Source: Aequorivita vitellina (GTDB lineage: Bacteria; Bacteroidota; Bacteroidia; Flavobacteriales; Flavobacteriaceae). From it: a DNA stretch of 64,000 nucleotides. The stretch's first letter is position 1. Each line of letters begins with the position of its first letter. The notes under the pieces are model-generated. The model did not search any database. It was not told the DNA's origin and saw only the letters and a program-made list of their open reading frames with translations. The stretch spans positions 1-64,000 of the forward strand of contig NZ_JAIRBA010000007.1 of NCBI RefSeq assembly GCF_022008365.1. The letters are read 5' to 3'. Shown in pieces: positions 44,064 to 52,775 of the stretch. A program made the translations under genes and the position numbers.

Positions 44064-44094
44064 CAAATGTAGAATAATTTTTTTACTAATCAAA
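44064..44094 (-). promoter_or_regulatory. full-consensus promoter of the rpsL-rplQ superoperon
   Basis: On the minus strand TTTG (44091-44094) is followed by exactly 19 nt and TACATTTG (44064-44071). This is a perfect match to the Bacteroidota vegetative promoter TTTG-N19-TAnnTTTG. It is the best promoter seen in the window, fitting a highly expressed operon. Confidence 0.88.
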
Positions 44095-44144
44095 CCATAC
44101 TCAATTAATTTTCAGCACTCTTTTAATATTTTTTTTGTTTGCAT

Positions 44145-45893
44145 ATGAAATGGCAAGTTGAAACGTTAGTTTTACATCGTAAATTCGCTCTTTTTTTGAA
44201 AAATAATTGCACACTTTTTTTACTCCTTAATATATATACCTGTTTTTTCTTCGGAATTCAGGCACAGGAATTGTCGCTCTCCTTAAAAGCAGAGAAGGAA
44301 ATTCCGGAAGGGGTTGTAGATTCATTGCAACTACCTGCTTCCTATAAAGATTTTATTTCGCTAAAAAATGAAACCGACACCCTACACTTAAAACTACAAC
44401 GCATGGGTTTTATTGAAAGTGAATTGCTTCAACTTAAAAAAGAAAACGACAGCAGCTATACGGCCGCATTTTTTCTTGGAAGGAAGTACAACAATATAAA
44501 GGTGTACTATTCGGAAAAAGATTTTTCAAAAAAAGAACTTCAACACGTAGCCTCACAGATAGACAGCTCCTATTTTATACTTCCTTTTGAAACCATTCCA
44601 ACCGCGTTAAGAAAACTTACAGCGTATAGAAACGCCAAAGGAAATGCTTTTGCCCGGGTGAGGTTAACTGCGTTCAACAACACTGGAGCCGGAAATTTAA
44701 GCGCTACACTGCTTATAGAAAACGGCAAGTTGCGCACCGTAGATTCCATTGTTTTAAAAGGGTACGAAAAATTCCCAAAAAGCTATTTAAAATACTATGC
44801 CGGGGTAAGGAAAGGCAAACTTTTTGACCAGAAAAAATTGTTAGCGCAAAACGAAAACCTAAACAGCCTAGGTTTTGTTTCGTCTATTAAGCCACCCGAA
44901 GCACTATTCCGGGAAGATTCAACCACCGTATATTTTTATTTGGAAAAAGAAGAGAACAATCTCTTTGATGGAATTTTAGGATTTGCCACCGATGAGGAAT
45001 CTCAAAAATTGACGTTTAATGGCTATTTAAATTTAGAACTCAACAACAATTTAAACTACGGCGAACAGCTATTAATAAATTACAAATCTGATGGTGAAAA
45101 GCAGATTAATTTTAAAACCAAGCTCACCCTTCCCTATCTGTTTAGCTCACCATTTGGGCTCAGTGGCGAATTAATGATTTTTAAAAGAGACAGCACTTTT
45201 ATCACTACAGAACAACAACTGCGTTCCACCTATCAATTAGACACTCGATCTACTTTATACGTGGGATATAAAGGATACGAATCTAGCAACCTGCTGGATG
45301 AAGTAATTGCCGGAATACCAATTGAAGATTTTACATCTCGGTTTTTTATCTTTGGCGGCAACTATAAAAAACCACAAAACCGAAAACTGTTCCCCGTAAA
45401 AACAGCAATTTATTTAGATATGGGGATTGGATCCCGCAAACAAAAAAGCGAGTCGGAGGACCAGATTGGCTTTACCTCTGTAATATCCAATATTTTTAAT
45501 CTTAATTACCGCAATTCCCTGTTTGTTCAAAATAGTACGAGCGCGCTTTTTAGCGACTCATATTTAATAAACGAACTTTTTCGTTTTGGCGGAATAAACA
45601 GCATCCGCGGTTTTGACGAAAACAGCATAGACGCATCGTTATTTTCGGTACTAAATACAGAGTATCGCTACCAATTTAACGATGGGGTTTACTTACACAG
45701 CATTATAGATGTAGGTTATTTTGAAAATCAGACCATTTCATTAAAAGAAAAGATCTACAGTTTTGGGCTCGGACTAGGCCTAAACACAAAAGCAGGAATA
45801 TTTCGATTTAACATAGCTAATGGAAATAGGCAAAACACCCCTTTCAATCTTACAAACACCAAAGTACACATCAGTATTTCATCTAAATTCTAA
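44145..45893 (+). CDS. Omp85/BamA-family outer-membrane protein
   Basis: 582 residues from ATG 44145; an in-frame TTG lies two codons earlier. A signal-peptide-like segment (about 20-42, TLFLLLNIYTCFFFGIQAQE) is followed by a POTRA-like periplasmic part (about 100-270). A 16-strand-type beta-barrel carries the Omp85 loop-6 motif SIRGFDENS and the terminal strand VHISISSKF with aromatic end. Such proteins insert outer-membrane proteins or secrete passengers (BamA, TamA, TpsB). The short periplasmic part argues against the main BamA, which has five POTRA domains. It is divergent from rpsL and has no passenger gene beside it. Confidence 0.85.
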   Translation: MKWQVETLVLHRKFALFLKNNCTLFLLLNIYTCFFFGIQAQELSLSLKAEKEIPEGVVDSLQLPASYKDFISLKNETDTLHLKLQRMGFIESELLQLKKENDSSYTAAFFLGRKYNNIKVYYSEKDFSKKELQHVASQIDSSYFILPFETIPTALRKLTAYRNAKGNAFARVRLTAFNNTGAGNLSATLLIENGKLRTVDSIVLKGYEKFPKSYLKYYAGVRKGKLFDQKKLLAQNENLNSLGFVSSIKPPEALFREDSTTVYFYLEKEENNLFDGILGFATDEESQKLTFNGYLNLELNNNLNYGEQLLINYKSDGEKQINFKTKLTLPYLFSSPFGLSGELMIFKRDSTFITTEQQLRSTYQLDTRSTLYVGYKGYESSNLLDEVIAGIPIEDFTSRFFIFGGNYKKPQNRKLFPVKTAIYLDMGIGSRKQKSESEDQIGFTSVISNIFNLNYRNSLFVQNSTSALFSDSYLINELFRFGGINSIRGFDENSIDASLFSVLNTEYRYQFNDGVYLHSIIDVGYFENQTISLKEKIYSFGLGLGLNTKAGIFRFNIANGNRQNTPFNLTNTKVHISISSKF

Positions 45894-46013
45894 AATACTT
45901 AGGCTTAAAACACTGATGCCCGCTAAATAAACCTAAAAATTGGCAGCAAATACTTGTGTAATTAACTTTTTATTATGATTTTTGCCGTTGGCTAATTCAA
46001 ATAATTTATAAAA

Positions 46014-49000
46014 ATGAGAACAAAGTTTAGTGGAATTTTAACGCTCTTGCTAGCGTTAGTTGTGCAGCTTACCTTCGCACAGCAAAAAACTATTACAGGT
46101 ACGGTGACGGACGAAACAGGTCTGCCATTGCCTGGTGCAAACGTTATAATCAAAGGAACAAGTACTGGAACACAGTCAGATTTTGATGGAAATTACTCCA
46201 TATCTGCAAATGTGGGCCAAACACTTACCTTTAGTTATGTAGGTTTTGACACCAAGGAAGTAAAAGTAGGAGCTCAAAATAAAATTGACGTTAACCTACA
46301 ACCAGGTGAAAGCTTGAGTGAGGTTGTCGTTACTGGGTATTCTACACGAAATCAGACAGTGCAAACTTCAGCGGTAGTTTCAATATCTGCTGCAGAGCTT
46401 TCGCAAATGGCGCCAACTACCAGTATTGACAACATGCTGCAAGGTAAGGCGGCCGGGGTACAGGTAACTGCTGCCAACGGGAAACCGGGCCAAGGAGCTT
46501 TCGTTCGTATTCGTGGAACGGGATCTCTTGTAGCCGGTGCGTCTTCCCCACTATATATTGTGGATGGATCGCCGATTAGAGAGCAAGATCTTTCTAACAT
46601 CCCTAATGAAGATATTGAGAATATCACGATTCTTAAAGATGCTGCCACCACAGCTCGTTACGGCTCGCGTGGTGCTAATGGGGTTGTAGTTATCACTACT
46701 AAGAGTGGTAATCGTAAGAAAGACGCCGTAATCCGATTTAGTTCTCGTTACGGAACATCTTCTTACATTGACCCAAACTATACGATGATGACGGCTTCTG
46801 AAAAAATGCAATACGAAGCAGAACTGTATGCTTTAGGAGTTACCGGTGCTGCTGGTACGCCTGGGGTAACAACCCAGCCTGGGTCAATCGAACGCCAGAA
46901 ACTTCTAAATAATGAAGTAGATTGGGAGGATTTAATCTTAAAAGACGGAATAATTCAAAACAACAGTGTATCTATTTCTGGGGGCGCTGAAAAAGTGGAT
47001 TATTACTTTTCTGTATCTAATGATAGAAATACAGGTATCATCGATAATATTGATGGTTTTGAAAGATTAGGAACTCGTTTGAACGTTAACTTTGACGCAA
47101 AAGAATGGCTTACCGTAGGAGTAAACGTAGGATACTCAAGATCTATGAGCGATGAGCCAAGAGATAGAAACAATACGCAAAACCCTTTTAGAGGTATGCT
47201 TGATTACAACGGCTATGAAACAGAATTCCTTTTAAATGAAGATGGTACTGTACAAGTTGATGATAATGGAAACCCTATCTATAACCCAACACATACAGGC
47301 TTCCCAATTAGAGGAGCGTTATTAAGTGAGCCAAGTGAGGACATTGATAACCAAACTATTGGTAGCGTAGACGCCTTAGTTACTTTCAGTAAAAACTGGA
47401 GTTATGGTTTTAATGTAGCCGTAAACTGGGGAGCAACCAGAAGGGAAAGCTATTCAAAACCAGGTGGTATTCTAGACGTAATTCTTGAAGGTGCTGGTAA
47501 TCCAACGGGTAATAAATTTGACGATCAGCAACATAGATTAGATTTAACTGTTAGTAACCGCTTAATGTATAATTTAAGCAAGAACAATCACAACTTAAGT
47601 GTTTTAGGATTGTACGAATATAACATGAACGAATTTAACCGTGCTTTCGTAAGAAGCAAAGGCTTCCCTTCGGCGTTACTTACTACACAAACTAATGCCG
47701 CCACCCTAGATAATGGCTTTACCAATAGAACCAGATTAACATTGGTTTCTTATGGTGTTTTCGCTGATTACGATTACCAAGAAAAATATTTACTTTCCGC
47801 ATCAGTTCGTCGGGATGGTTCATCTAATTTCGGTAAAGATGTAAGATTCGGTACTTTCTATAGTGGAAGTTTGGGTTGGAACATTGCGAAAGAAAATTTC
47901 TTTTCTATCGACGCCGTAAACGACTTAAAAATAAGAGCAGCTTACGGTACTGTAGGTAATCGGGCAGGTATTAGCCGTTACGCTTCTCAAGGAACTGTAG
48001 GTTTCGGTTCATATCCAGGAGGTTCGAGTACAATTCCATCTCGAGTTGCCAACCCAGAACTACAATGGGAAACTACTGAAACCTATAATGTTGGTCTGGA
48101 ATTAAATATGTTCAATAATAGACTTCGTATGGTGTCTGATTATTTTATCAGAAATACTAAAGATTTGCTTTTCCCAATACCAACAGCTTGGGAAGCAGGT
48201 ATTATTGGCCTTCCTGCTGATGGTGAACCCAGAGGTATCGCTGGAAACTTAGGTGAAATCCAAAATAAAGGATTAGAAATTTCAATGCAGGCGGATATTT
48301 TCCGCAGTACAGATTTCACTTGGACTTTAGGTGGAAATATTATATTCCTAGATACTGAAGTGATATCACTCCCCGATGGAGAAGACATTACACCTGAGTT
48401 GGCTTGGAATATTCGCTACCAAGAGGGACGTAAAATTAATGAGCATTTCCTTATTAGATATGCCGGTGTTGACCCTTCAACAGGTAGATCATTATTCTAC
48501 GGAGCGGATGGAAATACATATTTCTCTACTGATTTACCTACCGATGAAAATGACAATCGAGTATTCCAAGGAAAATCTACTATTGCAGATAAAGAAGGAG
48601 GTTTCTTCTCTAATATAATATATAAAGGCTTTGGACTTCGTACAGATTTCGTTTTCAAAGCTGGAAACTGGATTAACAACTTTGTACGTTCAGATCGCGA
48701 ATCTGATGGGTTAGCTATTACAGACAACCAAGCTACCAATGCCTTTAATTACTGGCAACAACCCGGCGATACTGGTGTTCTTCCTAGCCCAATATATGCT
48801 GTTGAGGATGCTACTGTTACAGGGAATTCTGACAGGTTTTTAGAAAAAGGAGATTACATTCGTATGCGTAACATTACGCTTTCTTATTCATTCCCTAGTA
48901 AGTATTTGGAGAAAACACCAATTAGTTCTTTAAGAATCTATGCACAAGGACAAAATCTCTTAACTTTTTCAAAATTCTGGGGCGATCCGGAAGTAGGACT

Positions 49001-49112
49001 ATCTTCTGGAGAAAGTATATCTTTTGCAGAAGCAGTTGCGCCAGGTGAAGCTACACTTTACAGCTATCCAAATACCAAGTCAATCCAAGTTGGTTTGGAT
49101 GTTAGTTTCTAA
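46014..49112 (+). CDS. SusC/RagA family TonB-linked outer-membrane transporter
   Basis: 1032 residues. It has a signal peptide (MRTKFSGILTLLLALVVQLTFA), a carboxypeptidase-D-like domain (about 26-95; TVTDETGLPLPGANVIIKGT), a TonB-box-like SEVVVTGYS (102-110) and a plug domain. The plug carries the SusC signature LKDAATTARYGSRGANGVVV (207-226). A 22-strand barrel follows, ending in IQVGLDVSF. With its SusD partner it forms the pedal-bin import complex for glycans or peptides. No glycosidase, protease or regulator is adjacent, so the substrate cannot be inferred. A weak -7-like GATTTTTG lies at 45977-45984. Confidence 0.96.
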   Translation: MRTKFSGILTLLLALVVQLTFAQQKTITGTVTDETGLPLPGANVIIKGTSTGTQSDFDGNYSISANVGQTLTFSYVGFDTKEVKVGAQNKIDVNLQPGESLSEVVVTGYSTRNQTVQTSAVVSISAAELSQMAPTTSIDNMLQGKAAGVQVTAANGKPGQGAFVRIRGTGSLVAGASSPLYIVDGSPIREQDLSNIPNEDIENITILKDAATTARYGSRGANGVVVITTKSGNRKKDAVIRFSSRYGTSSYIDPNYTMMTASEKMQYEAELYALGVTGAAGTPGVTTQPGSIERQKLLNNEVDWEDLILKDGIIQNNSVSISGGAEKVDYYFSVSNDRNTGIIDNIDGFERLGTRLNVNFDAKEWLTVGVNVGYSRSMSDEPRDRNNTQNPFRGMLDYNGYETEFLLNEDGTVQVDDNGNPIYNPTHTGFPIRGALLSEPSEDIDNQTIGSVDALVTFSKNWSYGFNVAVNWGATRRESYSKPGGILDVILEGAGNPTGNKFDDQQHRLDLTVSNRLMYNLSKNNHNLSVLGLYEYNMNEFNRAFVRSKGFPSALLTTQTNAATLDNGFTNRTRLTLVSYGVFADYDYQEKYLLSASVRRDGSSNFGKDVRFGTFYSGSLGWNIAKENFFSIDAVNDLKIRAAYGTVGNRAGISRYASQGTVGFGSYPGGSSTIPSRVANPELQWETTETYNVGLELNMFNNRLRMVSDYFIRNTKDLLFPIPTAWEAGIIGLPADGEPRGIAGNLGEIQNKGLEISMQADIFRSTDFTWTLGGNIIFLDTEVISLPDGEDITPELAWNIRYQEGRKINEHFLIRYAGVDPSTGRSLFYGADGNTYFSTDLPTDENDNRVFQGKSTIADKEGGFFSNIIYKGFGLRTDFVFKAGNWINNFVRSDRESDGLAITDNQATNAFNYWQQPGDTGVLPSPIYAVEDATVTGNSDRFLEKGDYIRMRNITLSYSFPSKYLEKTPISSLRIYAQGQNLLTFSKFWGDPEVGLSSGESISFAEAVAPGEATLYSYPNTKSIQVGLDVSF

Positions 49113-49132
49113 TTTTAAAAAAAATTGATACA

Positions 49133-50569
49133 ATGAAAAAAATAATAAATAAAATAACAGTTTTAGCTCTAATCGTAAGTGTATTTACTTCTTGCGATAG
49201 CGAACTAGATCAAGTGCCATTCGATGAATTTGGTACAGAGAACGCATACGTTACAGCTGCAGATTTTGAGAACGCTGTACGAGGTGTATATGCCACGTTA
49301 ACATCTCCATCTTTTTACGGAGGTAGTGACGCAGGTGGAATGCTTGATGCACCTGATGTATTATCGGATAACGTCACCTTCGCACAAAGAGGACGTGGAA
49401 CTAGAAGAACTCTTCATAACTGGCAATACGGTGCCTCTGATGAACCAATGGGAGGTTTATATGAACGAGCATACCAATTAATTTATCGTGCAAATGTACT
49501 TCTTTCTAAAAGTGAAAATTTTGAAGGAGAAAATAAAGCAAATGTTGTTGCTGAAGCAAAGGCACTCAGAGCTTTAGCACATTTTGACATGATAACCTTT
49601 TTTGGCAAAATACCAACTCAATCCGGAGATGCGAACGGTAGTTTAGGAATTGCTTATATGACAGAGCCTGAACCTTTGGAAGAACCAAAAAGAGAAACAG
49701 TTGGATTTGTTTATGACCAGTTGGTTATAGATTTAACTGATGCGGCTGCTAATATTAATGAATCGAATGGTCCTGGTAGATTGAGTAAAGATGCCATAAA
49801 TATTCTTTTATCCAGAGTTTACTTATATATGGGTAAATGGCAAAATGCAATTGATGCTGCCAATCGAGTTACTACTGCAATCGCTCCACGGACAGATGTA
49901 GTGGGAGTTTGGGAAGATGAAAACCAAAGCGGTTTGGCCTTTTACATACCTGTTAATCCACCAGTATTAGGAAATACAGTAGGTGTTACTTGGAGTCAAG
50001 GTGGTAATAACAACCTGATTCCAGAATATGTAGTATCTTATGAGTTATATAATCTTTTTGCAGAAGATGACATCCGTAAAGAAGCTTATACTTTCCAAGC
50101 AACAAATGATAATGATAATCTAGCATTTAACGCTATTAAAAAATTATACAAACGACCAGGAGGTGCGCCAGGTTTGGTGGATATTAAAATATTTCGTGCA
50201 GCGGAAGCCGCCTTGAATAAGGCCGAAGCCTTATATAATTTAGGGCAAGAAGGACCAGCAAGAACGGCTCTCGATGCGGTAAGAACAAAACGATACACTA
50301 CGCCACCAAGTGGAGAAACCGGCACAGCATTACGCGATGCTATTAGATTGGAAAGAAGACTAGAATTTGCTTTTGAATATCAAAGATTTTTTGACCTAAA
50401 ACGTTGGGGCTTACCTGTAGATCGTGAAAGTTTTGGTGACCTAGCCGATGGTTCTGGAACACCATCTGATCAATTATCCTTGCCAGCAAGTAGTAATAAG
50501 TTTCAATTGCCAATCCCCCAGACTGCAATGGATTTAAACCCCAACCTTGTTCAGAACCCTGGATATTAA
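49133..50569 (+). CDS. RagB/SusD family nutrient-binding lipoprotein
   Basis: 478 residues with a lipoprotein signal (lipid site Cys21, VFTSC, followed by DSELD). TPR-like helical repeats form the SusD fold (ADFENAVRGVYATL, EAKALRALAHFDMI, AINILLSRVYLYMGKWQNAI). The typical C-terminal block contains RLERRLEFAFEYQRFFDLKR and FQLPIPQTAMDLNPNLVQNP. It sits on the cell surface as the lid of the SusC barrel. It starts 20 nt after susC, in one operon. Confidence 0.96.
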   Translation: MKKIINKITVLALIVSVFTSCDSELDQVPFDEFGTENAYVTAADFENAVRGVYATLTSPSFYGGSDAGGMLDAPDVLSDNVTFAQRGRGTRRTLHNWQYGASDEPMGGLYERAYQLIYRANVLLSKSENFEGENKANVVAEAKALRALAHFDMITFFGKIPTQSGDANGSLGIAYMTEPEPLEEPKRETVGFVYDQLVIDLTDAAANINESNGPGRLSKDAINILLSRVYLYMGKWQNAIDAANRVTTAIAPRTDVVGVWEDENQSGLAFYIPVNPPVLGNTVGVTWSQGGNNNLIPEYVVSYELYNLFAEDDIRKEAYTFQATNDNDNLAFNAIKKLYKRPGGAPGLVDIKIFRAAEAALNKAEALYNLGQEGPARTALDAVRTKRYTTPPSGETGTALRDAIRLERRLEFAFEYQRFFDLKRWGLPVDRESFGDLADGSGTPSDQLSLPASSNKFQLPIPQTAMDLNPNLVQNPGY

Positions 50570-50590
50570 TAATTTTAAAAATCTATCAAA

Positions 50591-51016
50591 ATGAAAAAAG
50601 TTAATATATTAATCGTTATTCTAGCTATCGCACTTGTTGCTGTTTCTTGTGAAACTTACGACGATTACGATGAAAATCGTTTGACTACCGTAGGATTTGT
50701 AACCTTAACTAAAAACTTAAGCGTTCCTGAAGGCGGTTCAAAAACTGATAGCGTAAAGGTATTTGTTTCTGATTTATCAAATGTAGCCAGAACTTTTTCT
50801 GTAATTACAGTTGAACCAGACACCTTACCAACTGCACCTGAAAACTATACGTTTGAAAGCACAGTTACCATTCCAGCAAATACCCGTGAGGTAATGTTTG
50901 GTGTTACTGCAATAGACAATTCTATTGACGATACAAGACGTTATTTCCGTATTGCTATTAAGCCAGAACCTAATATTGTTTCTGGAGGTAGATCTCAAAT
51001 AGGTGTTAAAAATTAA
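50591..51016 (+). CDS. small surface lipoprotein of the SusCD operon
   Basis: 141 residues with a lipoprotein signal (MKKVNILIVILAIALVAVSC, lipid site Cys20). The rest is an all-beta domain with YTFESTVTIPANTREVMFGV and DDTRRYFRIAI, which resembles Calx-beta/DUF4843-type modules found in Bacteroidota surface lipoproteins. It starts 21 nt after susD and before the operon terminator, so it is probably an extra ligand-binding subunit. The ligand is unknown. Confidence 0.85.
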   Translation: MKKVNILIVILAIALVAVSCETYDDYDENRLTTVGFVTLTKNLSVPEGGSKTDSVKVFVSDLSNVARTFSVITVEPDTLPTAPENYTFESTVTIPANTREVMFGVTAIDNSIDDTRRYFRIAIKPEPNIVSGGRSQIGVKN

Positions 51017-51038
51017 TTTTTAATAACCTCAAGTTTAT

Positions 51039-51069
51039 AAAACACCCCTTTTTAAGGGGTGTTTTTTTT
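51039..51069 (+). terminator. terminator of the SusCD operon
   Basis: AAAACACCCCTT and AAGGGGTGTTTT form a long stem with a 3-nt loop, followed by a run of T residues. It lies 22 nt after the lipoprotein stop codon. Confidence 0.95.
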
Positions 51070-51107
51070 ACCTGAAATTTAACCAAAGATTACTTGAATA
51101 TTCTCTT

Positions 51108-51115
51108 TACCTTTG
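51108..51115 (+). promoter_or_regulatory. -7 promoter element of rlmB
   Basis: TACCTTTG matches TAnnTTTG, 29 nt before the ATG at 51145 and behind the SusCD terminator. There is no TTTG at the -33 spacing. Confidence 0.5.
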
Positions 51116-51144
51116 CCAACACTTATTAATATCAGCACGAAACC

Positions 51145-51885
51145 ATGAACGATAAAACAAATACTATTTTTGGAATCTACCCAATCAAGGAGGCCCTCTC
51201 TTCTCAAGTTGTTTTTGATAAGGTTTATATTCAAAAAGGAATAGAAAGCGATAAAATCGAAAGCCTTATAAAAGAGCTGGAGAAAACCAAGGTTACCATA
51301 AATATCGTTCCATTCGAAAAATTAAACAGGTTAACCAAAGGAAATCATCAAGGTATTGTTGCTCTTACATCGCCGGTGGCATTTCATTCTTTAGAGTCTG
51401 TTGTTGAAAAAGCCTTGGAAAGTGATAAAACCCCATTATTTTTAGTGTTAGACCAAATTACCGATGTGCGAAATTTTGGCGCCATTTTACGCACCGCGGA
51501 ATGCACTGGTGTTGATGCAGTAATAATTCAAAAGTCGGGAGGCGCTCCCGTATCCGGCGATACTGTAAAAACCTCTGCTGGAGCTATCTTTAAGATTCCG
51601 ATTTGCAAAGTAGATCATATTAAAGATGCAATATTCTATTTGCAAGGCTCAGGAATTACCACTGTTGCAGCGACAGAACATACATCCAACGAAATTTACG
51701 CTGTAGATTTAATTAAACCTCTGGCAATTATTATGGGTTCTGAAGGTAAAGGAGTGTCAAAATCCGTTCTTACGTTGGTTGATGAAAAAGCATCTCTTCC
51801 CCTACTTGGCGAGATTAATTCCTTAAATGTTTCCGTAGCCTGTGGTGCATTTTTATACGAAGTAACCAGACAACGACGTCAATAG
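51145..51885 (+). CDS. rlmB: 23S rRNA (guanosine-2'-O-)-methyltransferase RlmB
   Basis: 246 residues. An N-terminal SpoU substrate-binding domain (FGIYPIKEALSSQVVFDKVY) is followed by a SPOUT knotted methyltransferase domain. Its three motifs are ITDVRNFGAILRTAECTGVD, AIIMGSEGKGVSKSV and LNVSVACGAFLYEVTRQR. It methylates a guanosine ribose in 23S rRNA (G2251 in E. coli), using S-adenosylmethionine. It is convergent with the rhomboid gene, whose stop codon is only 2 bp away. Confidence 0.93.
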   Translation: MNDKTNTIFGIYPIKEALSSQVVFDKVYIQKGIESDKIESLIKELEKTKVTINIVPFEKLNRLTKGNHQGIVALTSPVAFHSLESVVEKALESDKTPLFLVLDQITDVRNFGAILRTAECTGVDAVIIQKSGGAPVSGDTVKTSAGAIFKIPICKVDHIKDAIFYLQGSGITTVAATEHTSNEIYAVDLIKPLAIIMGSEGKGVSKSVLTLVDEKASLPLLGEINSLNVSVACGAFLYEVTRQRRQ

Positions 51886-51887
51886 CC

Positions 51888-52685
51888 CTAATCAGTTTCG
51901 TCTTCTTCTTTATTTTTATAGGTGTAAACTATTTTCACCGTTGGTCTATTTTGGGCTGCCATTTGTTTTATAGTAGGCTGTGGCAGAGCATCTACAGATA
52001 CAGTTGGTTCAACCGGTTCTTTTGGTAATTCAATAAAGTTTCCATCCTCGTCAAACTGCTTTAAAAACGGATCGTTATCCGGATTATAACCTTCTCTTTC
52101 CCATTCGTATTTTTTGCGTTCAATTGGCTTTGTCTTAAATAAAAAGGAGAAGAAAAAACCCACAAAGAAACCCGATAAATGACCTTCCCATGATATTTCG
52201 GGATTTACAGGAAACACATACCAGAACATACCTCCGTAGAGAAAAACTACAACTAAAGCCAGCGCAGTTAACTGAAATTGTTTAGAAAAAATTCCTTTAA
52301 AAAATAAAAAAGCAACCAGCATATACACTACCCCGCTTGCCCCAATATGCAATGACGAACGACCAATTACCCAAGTAGCTAAACCTGTAAATAACAAACC
52401 AAAAAACAATACCCTCCAACGGATGTCTCTATAAAAATAGAAGAGTGCAGCAGTAAGCACAAAAAGAGGCACGGAGTTATTAAAAAGATGTTTTAAACTA
52501 CCGTGGATAAAAGGACTAAAAATAATACCGCGTAAGCCTTCAAAAGTTCGTGGATAAACCCCAAAATAATTTAAATTGATATTAAACCGCGTTTCAATCC
52601 AATATACAACCCAAAGCACCATTACAAAAAGTAATGGGTATAATACCACATCTGCGTTATATTTTAATTGAGTTGCATTATTCAT
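51888..52685 (-). CDS. rhomboid family intramembrane serine protease
   Basis: 265 residues with about six membrane helices (roughly 12-180). The catalytic pair is Ser117 in GASGVVY and His169 in EGHLSGF. The conserved HxxxN is HLFNN (66-70). It cuts membrane proteins within or next to the bilayer. A soluble C-terminal tail (about 185-265; YNPDNDPFLKQFDEDGNF, Pro/Val-rich end) is longer than in E. coli GlpG-like forms, and the cytoplasmic N-terminal domain is absent. Confidence 0.93.
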   Translation of the reverse strand: MNNATQLKYNADVVLYPLLFVMVLWVVYWIETRFNINLNYFGVYPRTFEGLRGIIFSPFIHGSLKHLFNNSVPLFVLTAALFYFYRDIRWRVLFFGLLFTGLATWVIGRSSLHIGASGVVYMLVAFLFFKGIFSKQFQLTALALVVVFLYGGMFWYVFPVNPEISWEGHLSGFFVGFFFSFLFKTKPIERKKYEWEREGYNPDNDPFLKQFDEDGNFIELPKEPVEPTVSVDALPQPTIKQMAAQNRPTVKIVYTYKNKEEDETD

Positions 52686-52717
52686 AGCAAAGTGATTACA
52701 AAAAACAATCCCTAAAT

Positions 52718-52725
52718 CAAATTTA
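52718..52725 (-). promoter_or_regulatory. -7 promoter element of the rhomboid gene
   Basis: CAAATTTA on the plus strand reads TAAATTTG on the minus strand, matching TAnnTTTG, 32 nt before the rhomboid ATG. Confidence 0.45.
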
Positions 52726-52761
52726 TGATAAATTGTCAGTGAAACCGATTTATTAATGTTG

Positions 52762-52769
52762 TAATTTTG
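52762..52769 (+). promoter_or_regulatory. -7 promoter element of rarA
   Basis: TAATTTTG matches TAnnTTTG and ends 6 nt before the rarA ATG at 52776. If functional, the transcript would begin at or within a base or two of the start codon, making a leaderless mRNA. Confidence 0.45.
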
Positions 52770-52775
52770 AAAACC

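Noticed and set aside
45977-45984. GATTTTTG as a -7 promoter box for susC.
   Set aside because: It misses the TA of TAnnTTTG and has no good -33 partner, so it is mentioned only as a weak candidate.
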